In this document: positions 8,583-16,016 of the stretch, piece by piece
Numbering within the stretch: the first letter of the stretch is position 1
Layout: each line of letters opens with the position of its first letter
NCBI GenBank assembly: GCA_027315315.1
Contig: DAHUYG010000055.1
Span: 1-45,364, forward strand
Length of the DNA: 45,364 nt
DNA from: Acidimicrobiaceae bacterium
GTDB taxonomy: Bacteria; Actinomycetota; Acidimicrobiia; Acidimicrobiales; RAAP-2
Direction of reading: 5' to 3'
Notes under the pieces: model-generated
What the model was told of the DNA's origin: nothing
The model's database searches: none
Seen by the model: only the letters and a program-made list of their open reading frames with translations
Position numbers and translations under genes: made by a program

Positions 8583-9464
8583 TCAGCCCACCGAGAAGGC
8601 CGCGATCACCGCCACGTTGTCGATGGCATAGCCCCCGAGGTAGCGCTCGTGCTGCGAGAAGACGCCTGCCCGGTCGAAGATCTTGAAGTTGGTCAGGATG
8701 GGCTGGTCGTGGTTGCCCGGGCTCGTGTCGCTCCCGAGGAGTGTCCAGCCCGGCTCGGTGACGTAGTGCTCGCCGTTGGGCGAGTTCCCGCCGTTGTTGA
8801 ACAGCGCCACCACGAGGTCGGGGGCGCTCCCGGTGCTCTTGGACGTCGACACCGCGCTGTGCTGGGTGTAGTCCGAGACGAGCGGGCCGCTCGTGGAGGT
8901 GCCGGTCGCGTCGAGCGTGAGGTTGTGCGGTGCGTGCGAGAGCTCGGCGATGGTGACCGTCACGGTGGCCTGGGTGTTGCGGGGGACCGTCGCCACCGCG
9001 ACGTTCACGATGCCCCCCGGGTTGTCGGGGAGGTAGTAGATCGAGGCCTGGAGGCCGCCCGTGCGATAGGGGCCGGTCCCGTTGTCGGCCGTCTCGCCAC
9101 CGATCGTGTTCACCGCGAGCTTCCACCCGGTGAACAGGTAGTGGGGGTGCAGCATCCCGCTCGTGACGACGCCGTCGTCGATCGAGGCGATGAGGAGGTC
9201 GCCGGGCTTGGTCGGCTGGTGCAGGCGGACGCTCAGGTGCGCGGGCCCGTAGACGCCCTCGAGGCTCCGGCCGTCGAAGGCCTGCGTGACCCGCTGGACC
9301 ACCACCGGGAGCGGGGTGCTGCCGGCGGCGGCCGGCGCGGCCACCACCGGCAGCACGGTGGCGGCGAGCGCCAGGAATGCGATGCCGCCGCCTCGCAGCG
9401 ACCGGTGGGGCAATCGAGATGGGTGAAGGTGCTGCCGCACTGCGGATCTGGTTCCCTTCCTCAT
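8583..9464 (-). CDS. Secreted beta-rich protein of unknown function, coupled to metY
   Basis: I do not recognise this 293-residue protein. The N-terminus is arginine-rich, followed by a hydrophobic stretch at about 27-48 (AFLALAATVLPVVAAPAAA) typical of a Sec signal peptide with cleavage near AAA-G. The mature part alternates short beta-like segments and turns, with GDLLIAS, GWKLAV, ATVTVTIAEL and PGWTLLG, resembling a jelly-roll or adhesin-type sandwich; there are no cysteines. Its ATG overlaps the stop of the metY-like gene (ATGA), so translation is probably coupled to a cytoplasmic enzyme, which is odd for an exported protein. No function is claimed. Confidence 0.8.
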   Translation of the reverse strand: MRKGTRSAVRQHLHPSRLPHRSLRGGGIAFLALAATVLPVVAAPAAAGSTPLPVVVQRVTQAFDGRSLEGVYGPAHLSVRLHQPTKPGDLLIASIDDGVVTSGMLHPHYLFTGWKLAVNTIGGETADNGTGPYRTGGLQASIYYLPDNPGGIVNVAVATVPRNTQATVTVTIAELSHAPHNLTLDATGTSTSGPLVSDYTQHSAVSTSKSTGSAPDLVVALFNNGGNSPNGEHYVTEPGWTLLGSDTSPGNHDQPILTNFKIFDRAGVFSQHERYLGGYAIDNVAVIAAFSVG

Positions 9465-10768
9465 ACGGCCCGGAGCTCGGGCCTGATGACCGGTGCCGAC
9501 TGGGCGGCGTCGAGGGCCTGGTCGAGGTCGTCCAGGAGGTCGTCGATGTGCTCGATGCCGAGCGAGAGCCGGATCATGTCGTCGGTGATCCCTACGGCGG
9601 CCAGCTCGGCCGGCCCGAGCTGGCGGTGGGTCGTCGAGGCCGGATGGGCCACGAGCGACTTGGCGTCGCCCAGGTTGAGGAGCCGCTTGAAGAGCCGCAC
9701 CGAGTCGAAGAAGGCGATGGACCGCGCGAAGCCGCCGGCCACCCCGAAGGTGAGGATCGACGGGCAGCGGTCCCCGAGATACCGGCGGGCCAGCTCGTGG
9801 GAGGGGTGCGACTCGAAGCCGACGTAGGAGACCCAGGCCACCCGGGGGTCCTGGTCCAAGAACTCGGCCACGGCGCGGGCGTTTTCCATTTGGCGCTCGA
9901 GGCGCACCCCCAGGGTCTCGAGGCCCTGGAGCGCGAGGAAGGCGCTGAACGGCGAGAGCGTGGCCCCGCCGTTGCGCATGCCGACGGTGCGGCACCGCAC
10001 GATGTACGCGTTGATCGGGAAGTCCCTCGCGTAGACGACCCCGTGGAAGGCCGGCTCGGGCTCGTTCATGTTGGCAAAGCGCGCCGCGTGCTCGGCCCAC
10101 GAGAAGGTGCCGCCGTCGATGACCACGCCGCCGAGCACTGTGCCGTGGCCGCCCACGAACTTGGTGAGCGAGTGGACGACGACGTCAGCCCCGTGGTCGA
10201 TCGGCTTCAAGAGGACCGGCGTCGCGATGGTGTTGTCGACGATCAGCGGCACGCCGCCATCGTGGGCGGCGGCGCTCAGCGCTGCGAGGTCGACGACCGA
10301 GCCCGCCGGGTTCGAGATGCTCTCGCAGAACACGGCCCGGGTCTGCTCGTCGATCAGGGCGCCGACGGCGGCCGGCGAGTCGTCCTCGGCGAAGCGCACC
10401 TCGACGCCCTCCTCGGCCAGGCCGTGGGAGAACAGCGTCCTCGTGGCGCCGTAGAGCTGGGGGGTGCTCACGATGTTGGTCCCGACCGAGGTCAGGTTGC
10501 GCACCGACGCGTAGACCGCTGCGGCTCCCGAGCTCACGCTGAGGGCGCCGACCCCGTGCTCGAGCGCCGCCATGCGCCGCTCCAAGACGTCGTTGGTCGG
10601 GTTGTTGATGCGGTTGTAGTGGAACCCCGGGACCTCGAGGTCGAAGACCTGGCCGGCGTACTCGGCGCTCAGGAGCTCGTGGGAGACCGTCTGGTAGATG
10701 GGCACCGTCGCGGCGTGGGTCGACTCCCCCTCGAAGCCACCGTGGATCGCGATCGTCTCGTCGTGCAT
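9461..10768 (-). CDS. metY: O-acetyl/succinylhomoserine sulfhydrylase-like PLP enzyme
   Basis: Gamma-replacement PLP enzyme of the Cys/Met metabolism family, 435 residues, the length of MetY rather than MetB. PLP lysine Lys203 lies in HSLTKFVGGHGT; the substrate-loop YxRxxNPT reads YNRINNPTND; AHPASTTH near the C-terminus is typical of MetY. The known reaction is O-acylhomoserine plus sulfide to homocysteine. GAGGAG lies 6 bases before the ATG. It follows the MetA-like gene by 12 bases, which would supply the acylated homoserine. In this cluster it could instead use another nucleophile; that is speculation. Confidence 0.93.
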   Translation of the reverse strand: MHDETIAIHGGFEGESTHAATVPIYQTVSHELLSAEYAGQVFDLEVPGFHYNRINNPTNDVLERRMAALEHGVGALSVSSGAAAVYASVRNLTSVGTNIVSTPQLYGATRTLFSHGLAEEGVEVRFAEDDSPAAVGALIDEQTRAVFCESISNPAGSVVDLAALSAAAHDGGVPLIVDNTIATPVLLKPIDHGADVVVHSLTKFVGGHGTVLGGVVIDGGTFSWAEHAARFANMNEPEPAFHGVVYARDFPINAYIVRCRTVGMRNGGATLSPFSAFLALQGLETLGVRLERQMENARAVAEFLDQDPRVAWVSYVGFESHPSHELARRYLGDRCPSILTFGVAGGFARSIAFFDSVRLFKRLLNLGDAKSLVAHPASTTHRQLGPAELAAVGITDDMIRLSLGIEHIDDLLDDLDQALDAAQSAPVIRPELRAV

Positions 10769-10780
10769 GGCAGGCTCCTC

Positions 10781-11749
10781 TCAGCGGGACCGGCGGGCGG
10801 CGGATCGGCGGGCAACCTCCTGCAGCCAGTTGCCGACCAGGCGCTCCATCGGACCCTTCCAGTCTGCGCAGATGTGCTCGGCACAGAGGTGGAACGGGAA
10901 GCTCTCCATGAGCGAGGGGCCGGCCGCTGGGCACGTCGCGGCCAGCCTGAACAGCTCGAGCATGCCGGTCCCGTCGGCATCGAGGTAGCCGACCGGGGTG
11001 GGCGGGTAGGTGTCCTGGGTCCCCTCCAAGAACCGGCGCACGTCGCGGCGGTACTCGCGCAGCAGCGTGACGTCGTCGTACTCGGGGTGCCCCTGCATGA
11101 GCATCGTGATGCCCGCGGCCTCGCGCACGGCCACGGTCCAGCCGACCTCCGGCGAGCCGACGAGCACCCGGTATCCCCGCAGCTCGAGGGTCTCGACGGG
11201 CACCTCGTTCAGCCGCGAGTGCGGGCACACCACGTGCTCGACGCCGCGGGTGATCGGGTCCCTCGGGTGCACCCACTGGCCGAAGACACCGCTCAGCTTG
11301 GCCCGCAACGGGCGGCGCTCGACGCCGTCGAGGGCGAGGAGCGCGGCGTGCGAGGCGAGGCACGAGGAGAAGATCGAGACCCCGTTTCCCTCGGCCCAGC
11401 GCAAGAGCGCGCTCAGCCGCTCCCAGATGTCCTCCTCGGGGAGCGTGGCGCAGCGCGGCTCGGTGCCCGTCACCACGAGGGCGTCGGGCCGGTGCGCCTC
11501 GAGTTTTGAGATGTCGTCGTAGCGCGCCCTCACGATGGCCGAGACGTCGTCGCGCCTCGGCGTCTCTGTCATCGCGTAGTGCGAGATGCGCACCGGGAGC
11601 TTCCCGGCACCGGCGCGCACGAGGCCGACGAACTGGCGCTCGGACTCCTCGAAGGCGGCGTCGGGCATGAGGTTGACGAGCGCAACATCGAGGGCATCGG
11701 CCCCGGCGCGCGGCCTGGCCCGGTGGCGTGCCGGGACGAGGATGGTCAT
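10781..11749 (-). CDS. Homoserine O-acyltransferase, MetA (HTS) family, divergent
   Basis: Glutamine-amidotransferase-like acyltransferase of the MetA family, 322 residues. The family triad is conserved: Cys130 in SSCLASHAAL, His221 and Glu223 in GHPEYDD. It acylates homoserine from acetyl- or succinyl-CoA; the segment around residues 95-110 (TGTEPRCATLPEEDIW) differs from typical MetA, so the acyl donor, and even homoserine as acceptor, are uncertain. The ATG overlaps the ATP-grasp stop (ATGA), and the metY-like gene follows. The pair could make homocysteine or feed a specialised pathway. Confidence 0.88.
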   Translation of the reverse strand: MTILVPARHRARPRAGADALDVALVNLMPDAAFEESERQFVGLVRAGAGKLPVRISHYAMTETPRRDDVSAIVRARYDDISKLEAHRPDALVVTGTEPRCATLPEEDIWERLSALLRWAEGNGVSIFSSCLASHAALLALDGVERRPLRAKLSGVFGQWVHPRDPITRGVEHVVCPHSRLNEVPVETLELRGYRVLVGSPEVGWTVAVREAAGITMLMQGHPEYDDVTLLREYRRDVRRFLEGTQDTYPPTPVGYLDADGTGMLELFRLAATCPAAGPSLMESFPFHLCAEHICADWKGPMERLVGNWLQEVARRSAARRSR

Positions 11750-13062
11750 CGACCCACCAGTTCGGGCGCGCGGGACTCCTGCGGCGCCTCCTCGGCCTGG
11801 GCGTACTCGACGCGGGCCAGCTCGTAGATCTTCTGGTTGGTCTCGAGCACCTCGTCGTAGCCGTTGGAGGCGCCCACGACCGAGAACACGAACGAGCGCG
11901 TGCCCTCCCGGCCGTCGACGGGGTCACCGGCGCTCAGGTGCAGCCCGACCGACTCGACGCCCCCCAGGTCCCCGATCTCTTGGAGGCCGTCGATCGTGAG
12001 GATCCGGCGGGCCGAGAGCGGCGGCTGGTGGAAGAGGCGGTAGCCGATGCGCTCGCATTCGAACGGCGCCTCGGGTGCGACCCGCTCCCCGATCGCCTGG
12101 CGGAGATGCAGGCGGACCGGGTCGATCCCGGCGGCGGCGGTGAGCATCTCGGCCACGCCCCCGCCGAGCCGCCCGTTCACCTCGAGGACCCGCGGTCCGT
12201 CGGGGGTCAGCTTGATCTCGGTGTGCACGCACCCGAACTCGACGCCGAGCGCCCCCAGGGCCGAGGTGGCCGTCTCGAGCACCGCCGGGACGAGGGTCTC
12301 GTCGAGGTTGCTCGGGATGAAAAAGCCGGTCTCCCGGAAGCTCTCGGCCTGCCGCAGGCGCCCGGTGACCGCCATGTGGTGGACGCCGTCGGCGTCGAGC
12401 ATCGTCTCGACCGAGACGTAGTCGGCGAAGGGGGCGCTCGCGGCGTCCGGGGCGCTCTTCAGGTACTCCTCGAGCACCATGTCCTCGAGGGCGTCCGGCT
12501 CGCGCGACAGCCACTCGAGGGTCTCGATGAGCTCGGCGGGCGATTCGATCAGGAAGGTGTGGCGGCTGCCCGAACCGCGGCGCGGCTTGAGGACGGCCGG
12601 GAACGTCGCGTCGCCGAGCAGCGTCGAGGTGAACCACCGATCGCGCCGCGCCGGGATCTCCAAGCAGCGCGGCACCGCCAGCCCCCCGGCGGCCAACGCC
12701 CGGCGCTGCTTGCACTTGTCGACGAGCCGGCGGGCCACCTCGGGCCGGTGGAAGGGCAGCCGGAGCCGGCGGGCGATCTCGGCCACGAACATGAGGTCGT
12801 CGTCGCGGAAGGCCACGATCCCACCGGGTGCGAACGGCGCGAGCGCGTCGGCGCTCTGGGTCGGCCCGAGCCCGTCGACCTCCACGACCTCGCCGAGGCG
12901 CCGGAGCATCCGGTCCATGGCCACGCACTCGGGGTCCGAGCGCCGCACCATCCACACGAGGTTGCACACGCCCTCGGCCGAGGCCGCGAGCTGGAGGACC
13001 GGCATCGACCGGTAGCCGTAGGGCACGACCACGTTGGGCAGGTTCTCGTCGCGGGCCCTCAT
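11746..13062 (-). CDS. ATP-grasp carboxylate-amine ligase-like protein
   Basis: A 438-residue ATP-grasp protein. The central domain has Lys159 in VLKPRRGSGS for ATP binding, an EEYL segment near 198-201, and the metal ligands Glu282, Glu294 and Asn296 in VHTEIK and LEVNGRLGGG. Such enzymes activate a carboxylate as acyl phosphate and join it to an amine or thiol, for example in dipeptide and amino-acid conjugate synthesis; the substrates here are unknown. ATGA overlaps on both sides link it to the upstream flavoprotein and the downstream MetA-like gene, which suggests a common pathway. Confidence 0.88.
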   Translation of the reverse strand: MRARDENLPNVVVPYGYRSMPVLQLAASAEGVCNLVWMVRRSDPECVAMDRMLRRLGEVVEVDGLGPTQSADALAPFAPGGIVAFRDDDLMFVAEIARRLRLPFHRPEVARRLVDKCKQRRALAAGGLAVPRCLEIPARRDRWFTSTLLGDATFPAVLKPRRGSGSRHTFLIESPAELIETLEWLSREPDALEDMVLEEYLKSAPDAASAPFADYVSVETMLDADGVHHMAVTGRLRQAESFRETGFFIPSNLDETLVPAVLETATSALGALGVEFGCVHTEIKLTPDGPRVLEVNGRLGGGVAEMLTAAAGIDPVRLHLRQAIGERVAPEAPFECERIGYRLFHQPPLSARRILTIDGLQEIGDLGGVESVGLHLSAGDPVDGREGTRSFVFSVVGASNGYDEVLETNQKIYELARVEYAQAEEAPQESRAPELVGR

Positions 13063-14930
13063 CGCCCCGCCTCGAGGATCTGCTCGCTGCAGATGCCGGC
13101 GTCGACGAACGCCCGCACCCGCGACGCCGGCGAGGGGATGTAGGCGGTGAAGTACCGGGGACCCTCGCTCAGCGCCCCGAAGACCCAGAGCCGGCGCTCG
13201 ACGCTGCCGTCGGCCCCGATCGGGTGGAAGTCCGCTGTGAGGTCGATCGACCCGAGGTCCTCCCCGTCGATGCGGAACTGGCGCACCCGACCCTTGCGGT
13301 AGAGCGCCGAGAGCATCGGCGAGGCCGAGGTGTGCACCGTCGGCTGGTCCAGGTGGGCCAGGATCAGGTGGTCGAAGTGCTCGGTGCTCGGACGGGCGAG
13401 CGCCCGCGAGCGCACGGTCACGCCGCCCGGCTCGATCATCACGATCGGCGCCGGCCCGAAGGGGACCCGCACGACGCCGGCCTCGAGGAGGGCGAGGAGC
13501 TGCTCGCAGCGCTCGACGGGCGGCCCGGCCACGATCCGGGTGATCCGGTTGCGGATGTGCTCTTGGAAGTCGCGGTGCGACTCGAGGCTGAGGCCGCCGA
13601 ACTCGACCACCGAGCGCACCACGTCGCGCAGCGCACGGAGCACCTCGTAGGCCCGCTTCACCGGGCTGGCCCCGCCCGGCACCAACGCCTCGGCGACGTC
13701 GTCCGCGATGACCTGCATCACCTGGGCCTGGGCGCCTGCCGAGTCGACGAAGGTCTCACCCTCCCCCACGAAGAGGTGCGACCCGGCGTCGAAGCGCCCG
13801 AAGCGCTTGGCGCAGCGCTCGACCTCGGCCTCGAAGTCGCCCTCGAAGTACGCGTCGGCGAGCAGGTCGGCCGTCTCGGCGGCGCCCTCCTCGCCGTCGG
13901 CCAGGCGGGCCGACTCGGCGTAGAAGGTGGTGGTCATCTCGGCGAGCAGCATCGGCAGCAGCTCGCTGCGGGCGTCTACCCGCCGGCGCTGCCCGTCCTC
14001 GTCGAAGCACAGCTCGGCGATCGCGTCTGGCGTGCAGATGCGCGGCCCGTAGTGCTCGAAGATGTCGGCGCTCCCCATGGACTTCGCGCAGTAGGCGTGC
14101 CCGCTCCTCGAGTACATGGCGATGTCGGGCTCGGTGCCGCTTGGCTCGTAGAGGAGGTGGCCCTCGGCGTCGCGCACGAAGCGCCCGCCGCGCCCGAGCG
14201 TGAGGGCGATGATCACGTCGATGGCGACGAGCCCCATGCCCCGCACCACCACGCTCGCTCCCGGTGCGATCGCGGCATCGAAGCGCTCGACGGGGTAGGG
14301 GGCGAGCACCGGCCCCGATCCCTGCGAGCCGTTCTGGGTCTGGCCGGTGGTCAAGATCGCGTGGTCGACCCGAAGCACCGTGCCGTCGTCGAGGAGCACG
14401 AACTCGTGGTCGTCGCGCCCGACGATGTCGGTGGCGCTGGTCTTGTGATGGACGATCCGCACGCTGTCGGGCATCTCTGCCACGAGGACCCGGTAGAACC
14501 ACGCCAGGTACTCGCCCATGAGGCGGCGGGGCAGGAAGTCATCGCGGGTGATCGGGCGGCCCTCGGGGCTCACCTCGCAGTGGTCGCCGACCCAGCGGTA
14601 GCCCGAGGCAACGGCCCAGTCGTAGAAGCCCATGCCGAGACGTCCGCGGGCCCGCTCGGGGAACGGGTACATCGAGTGCTGGCCGCACGGGGTGTTCAAG
14701 ATCAGGTAATCGGGTTGGTCGCCGCCGTAGAGGCCCGACCCGGGCTCGGCCGGCTCGACCACGTGGACGGTGAGGTCCGGCCCGGCGGTCCCGAGCTCGA
14801 TGGCGTCGCTCACCAGGCGCTCGAGCGCGGCCAGTCCCCACGGCCCCATCCCGATGATGGCGACGTCGACGGTGCTGGTCGTCCGTGCGGGCGTCGGTGG
14901 GGTCTTCCCCCGCTCGAGCAGCGTGACCAC
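13059..14930 (-). CDS. FAD/NAD(P)-binding protein (NAD_binding_9-like)
   Basis: A 623-residue soluble flavoprotein. The dinucleotide-binding GxGxxG is GMGPWG at 27-32 after a beta strand VDVAII; ILTTGQTQNG resembles the second FAD motif, and VVVRGMGLVAIDV may form another Rossmann turn. The family (PF13454 type, related to lysine/ornithine N-monooxygenases) is often found beside biosynthetic ligases; its reaction is unassigned. GTG start with AAGGAG at 14935-14940, 4 bases upstream. It is the first gene of the ATP-grasp/MetA/MetY cluster and follows a 177-base structured leader. Confidence 0.87.
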   Translation of the reverse strand: MVTLLERGKTPPTPARTTSTVDVAIIGMGPWGLAALERLVSDAIELGTAGPDLTVHVVEPAEPGSGLYGGDQPDYLILNTPCGQHSMYPFPERARGRLGMGFYDWAVASGYRWVGDHCEVSPEGRPITRDDFLPRRLMGEYLAWFYRVLVAEMPDSVRIVHHKTSATDIVGRDDHEFVLLDDGTVLRVDHAILTTGQTQNGSQGSGPVLAPYPVERFDAAIAPGASVVVRGMGLVAIDVIIALTLGRGGRFVRDAEGHLLYEPSGTEPDIAMYSRSGHAYCAKSMGSADIFEHYGPRICTPDAIAELCFDEDGQRRRVDARSELLPMLLAEMTTTFYAESARLADGEEGAAETADLLADAYFEGDFEAEVERCAKRFGRFDAGSHLFVGEGETFVDSAGAQAQVMQVIADDVAEALVPGGASPVKRAYEVLRALRDVVRSVVEFGGLSLESHRDFQEHIRNRITRIVAGPPVERCEQLLALLEAGVVRVPFGPAPIVMIEPGGVTVRSRALARPSTEHFDHLILAHLDQPTVHTSASPMLSALYRKGRVRQFRIDGEDLGSIDLTADFHPIGADGSVERRLWVFGALSEGPRYFTAYIPSPASRVRAFVDAGICSEQILEAGR

Positions 14931-14969
14931 GAGGCTCCTTCCAGGCTTGCGGGTCGTTTCGTTCCCACA

Positions 14970-15052
14970 GGCACGGTACGAAGGAGGCGTCCCGCCGACG
15001 CTTGCCGCGCGTCCCCGACGGCCCGAGATGGTCGCCCGGGGCGCGTTGTGCC
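14970..15052 (-). ncRNA. Candidate structured 5' leader of the flavoprotein/ATP-grasp/MetA/MetY operon
   Basis: In minus-strand RNA this segment can form a closed multi-stem element. An outer stem pairs GGCAC (15052-15048) with GUGCC (14974-14970). Inside, CGCG plus CCCCG (15045-15037) pairs with CGGGG, a bulged A, and CGCG (15017-15008), and a second hairpin pairs GCGUC (15001-14997) with GACGC (14991-14987) around a GGCGG loop. The ribosome site of the next gene is 30 bases further on. A SAM-sensing role would suit a metA/metY operon, but I do not see the GGCAACC core of known SAM aptamers, so the class is unassigned. Confidence 0.4.
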
Positions 15053-15071
15053 AGCTGAGAGGCGGTTCGGA

Positions 15072-15094
15072 GCCCGCCGGAGGGGCAGGCGGGC
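15072..15094 (-). terminator. GC hairpin just after ygfZ
   Basis: GCCCGCC and GGCGGGC (15072-15078 and 15088-15094) form a 7-bp stem with a 9-base loop, 13 bases downstream of the ygfZ stop. There is no U-tract, so it may be a weak terminator or the 5' part of the following leader. Confidence 0.4.
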
Positions 15095-15107
15095 AGCCGC
15101 CCCGAGC

Positions 15108-16016
15108 TCAGATCAGGGGCAGCGTCGTGGCCTGGGCGGTCGTGGTGTCCCGGTGACCGGGCGGCCCGAGGTGGACGGTCTCCCCGACCGCCACGCTGCG
15201 ATGGAGGAAGGCGAGCGCCCCCCAAGAACCGAGGCCGAAGCACCAGGCGCTCGAGGTGACCCGGCCGACAGGGCGCTCGCGGCCCTCCACGAAGAGCTCG
15301 GTCCCGGCCGGGGCGCCCCCGGCGTCGGGGCCGAGGACCAGGCCGACCAGGCGGTTCGGAGGGGCGCCGCCCCGGGACTCCATCCTCGCCACGAGCTCCT
15401 GGCCGGTGAAGCAGCCCTTGGTGAAGCTCACCGCCCGGTCGACCGTCCCCGTCTCGGCCGGGATCACGCCCTCGATCAGCTCGCGACCCATGACCGGGAC
15501 GCCCGACTCGATGCGGGCCGCCTCCCAGGCCGGGGCCGAGCACCAGTGCGCCGGCTCCGGGAGGCTGAAGGAGCCCTCGGGCCCGAGCAGGTCGACCCCC
15601 CGCCAGCCGTTCCACTCGACGGCGGCGACCACCGGTGCCCCGGGGGCGGCCGAGCCCGCGAGCCCGGCGCCCCGCAGCGCCACGCACACCCAGTCGAGCG
15701 CCTGGAGGTCGAGCCGGGAACGCAGCTTGAAGCGCGCCAGACGCGCGAGGAGCGCCGAGCCGTGGCCGCCGTCGACGTCGAGGTGGAACACCTCCTCGTC
15801 GACCCGCACGACGCGGGCGAGGGACTCAAGCTTGCCGTCGGGCGCGAGCACCAGGGTGTCGGCGCTCTGGCCGACAGCGAGTGGTGCGAGGTCCTGGCTC
15901 AGCTGGCCCTGGAGGTAGTCGGCGGCGTCGGGCCCGGCGACCGAGATGACGTCGCGGGGCAGGCGGTACGCGCCGATCCCGTCCCGCAGCGCCCGGTACT
16001 CCTCCTCGATGCTCAT
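15108..16016 (-). CDS. ygfZ: YgfZ/GcvT-domain folate-binding protein
   Basis: Folate-dependent factor assisting maturation or repair of iron-sulfur enzymes. The 302-residue protein has the YgfZ signature KGCFTGQE at 200-207, including the key Cys202, and the GcvT-like N-terminal fold (ISVAGPDAADYLQGQLSQDL). Its ATG overlaps the trpE stop (ATGA), so it is translated with trpE. It is not a glycine-cleavage T-protein: it is shorter and carries the YgfZ motif. It is followed by the untranslated leader of the flavoprotein operon. Confidence 0.92.
   Translation of the reverse strand: MSIEEEYRALRDGIGAYRLPRDVISVAGPDAADYLQGQLSQDLAPLAVGQSADTLVLAPDGKLESLARVVRVDEEVFHLDVDGGHGSALLARLARFKLRSRLDLQALDWVCVALRGAGLAGSAAPGAPVVAAVEWNGWRGVDLLGPEGSFSLPEPAHWCSAPAWEAARIESGVPVMGRELIEGVIPAETGTVDRAVSFTKGCFTGQELVARMESRGGAPPNRLVGLVLGPDAGGAPAGTELFVEGRERPVGRVTSSAWCFGLGSWGALAFLHRSVAVGETVHLGPPGHRDTTTAQATTLPLI

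Noticed and set aside
14931..15107. A classical SAM-I or SAM-II riboswitch, or a peptide-encoding leader
   Set aside because: No GGCAACC/GAUGAAACC core and no SAM-II signature; the one readable frame through the leader has no ATG, GTG or TTG start, so a leader peptide is unsupported. Kept only as an unclassified structured leader.
15108..16016. Glycine-cleavage T-protein (gcvT)
   Set aside because: The protein is shorter and has the YgfZ signature KGCFTGQE; no gcvH or gcvP nearby.
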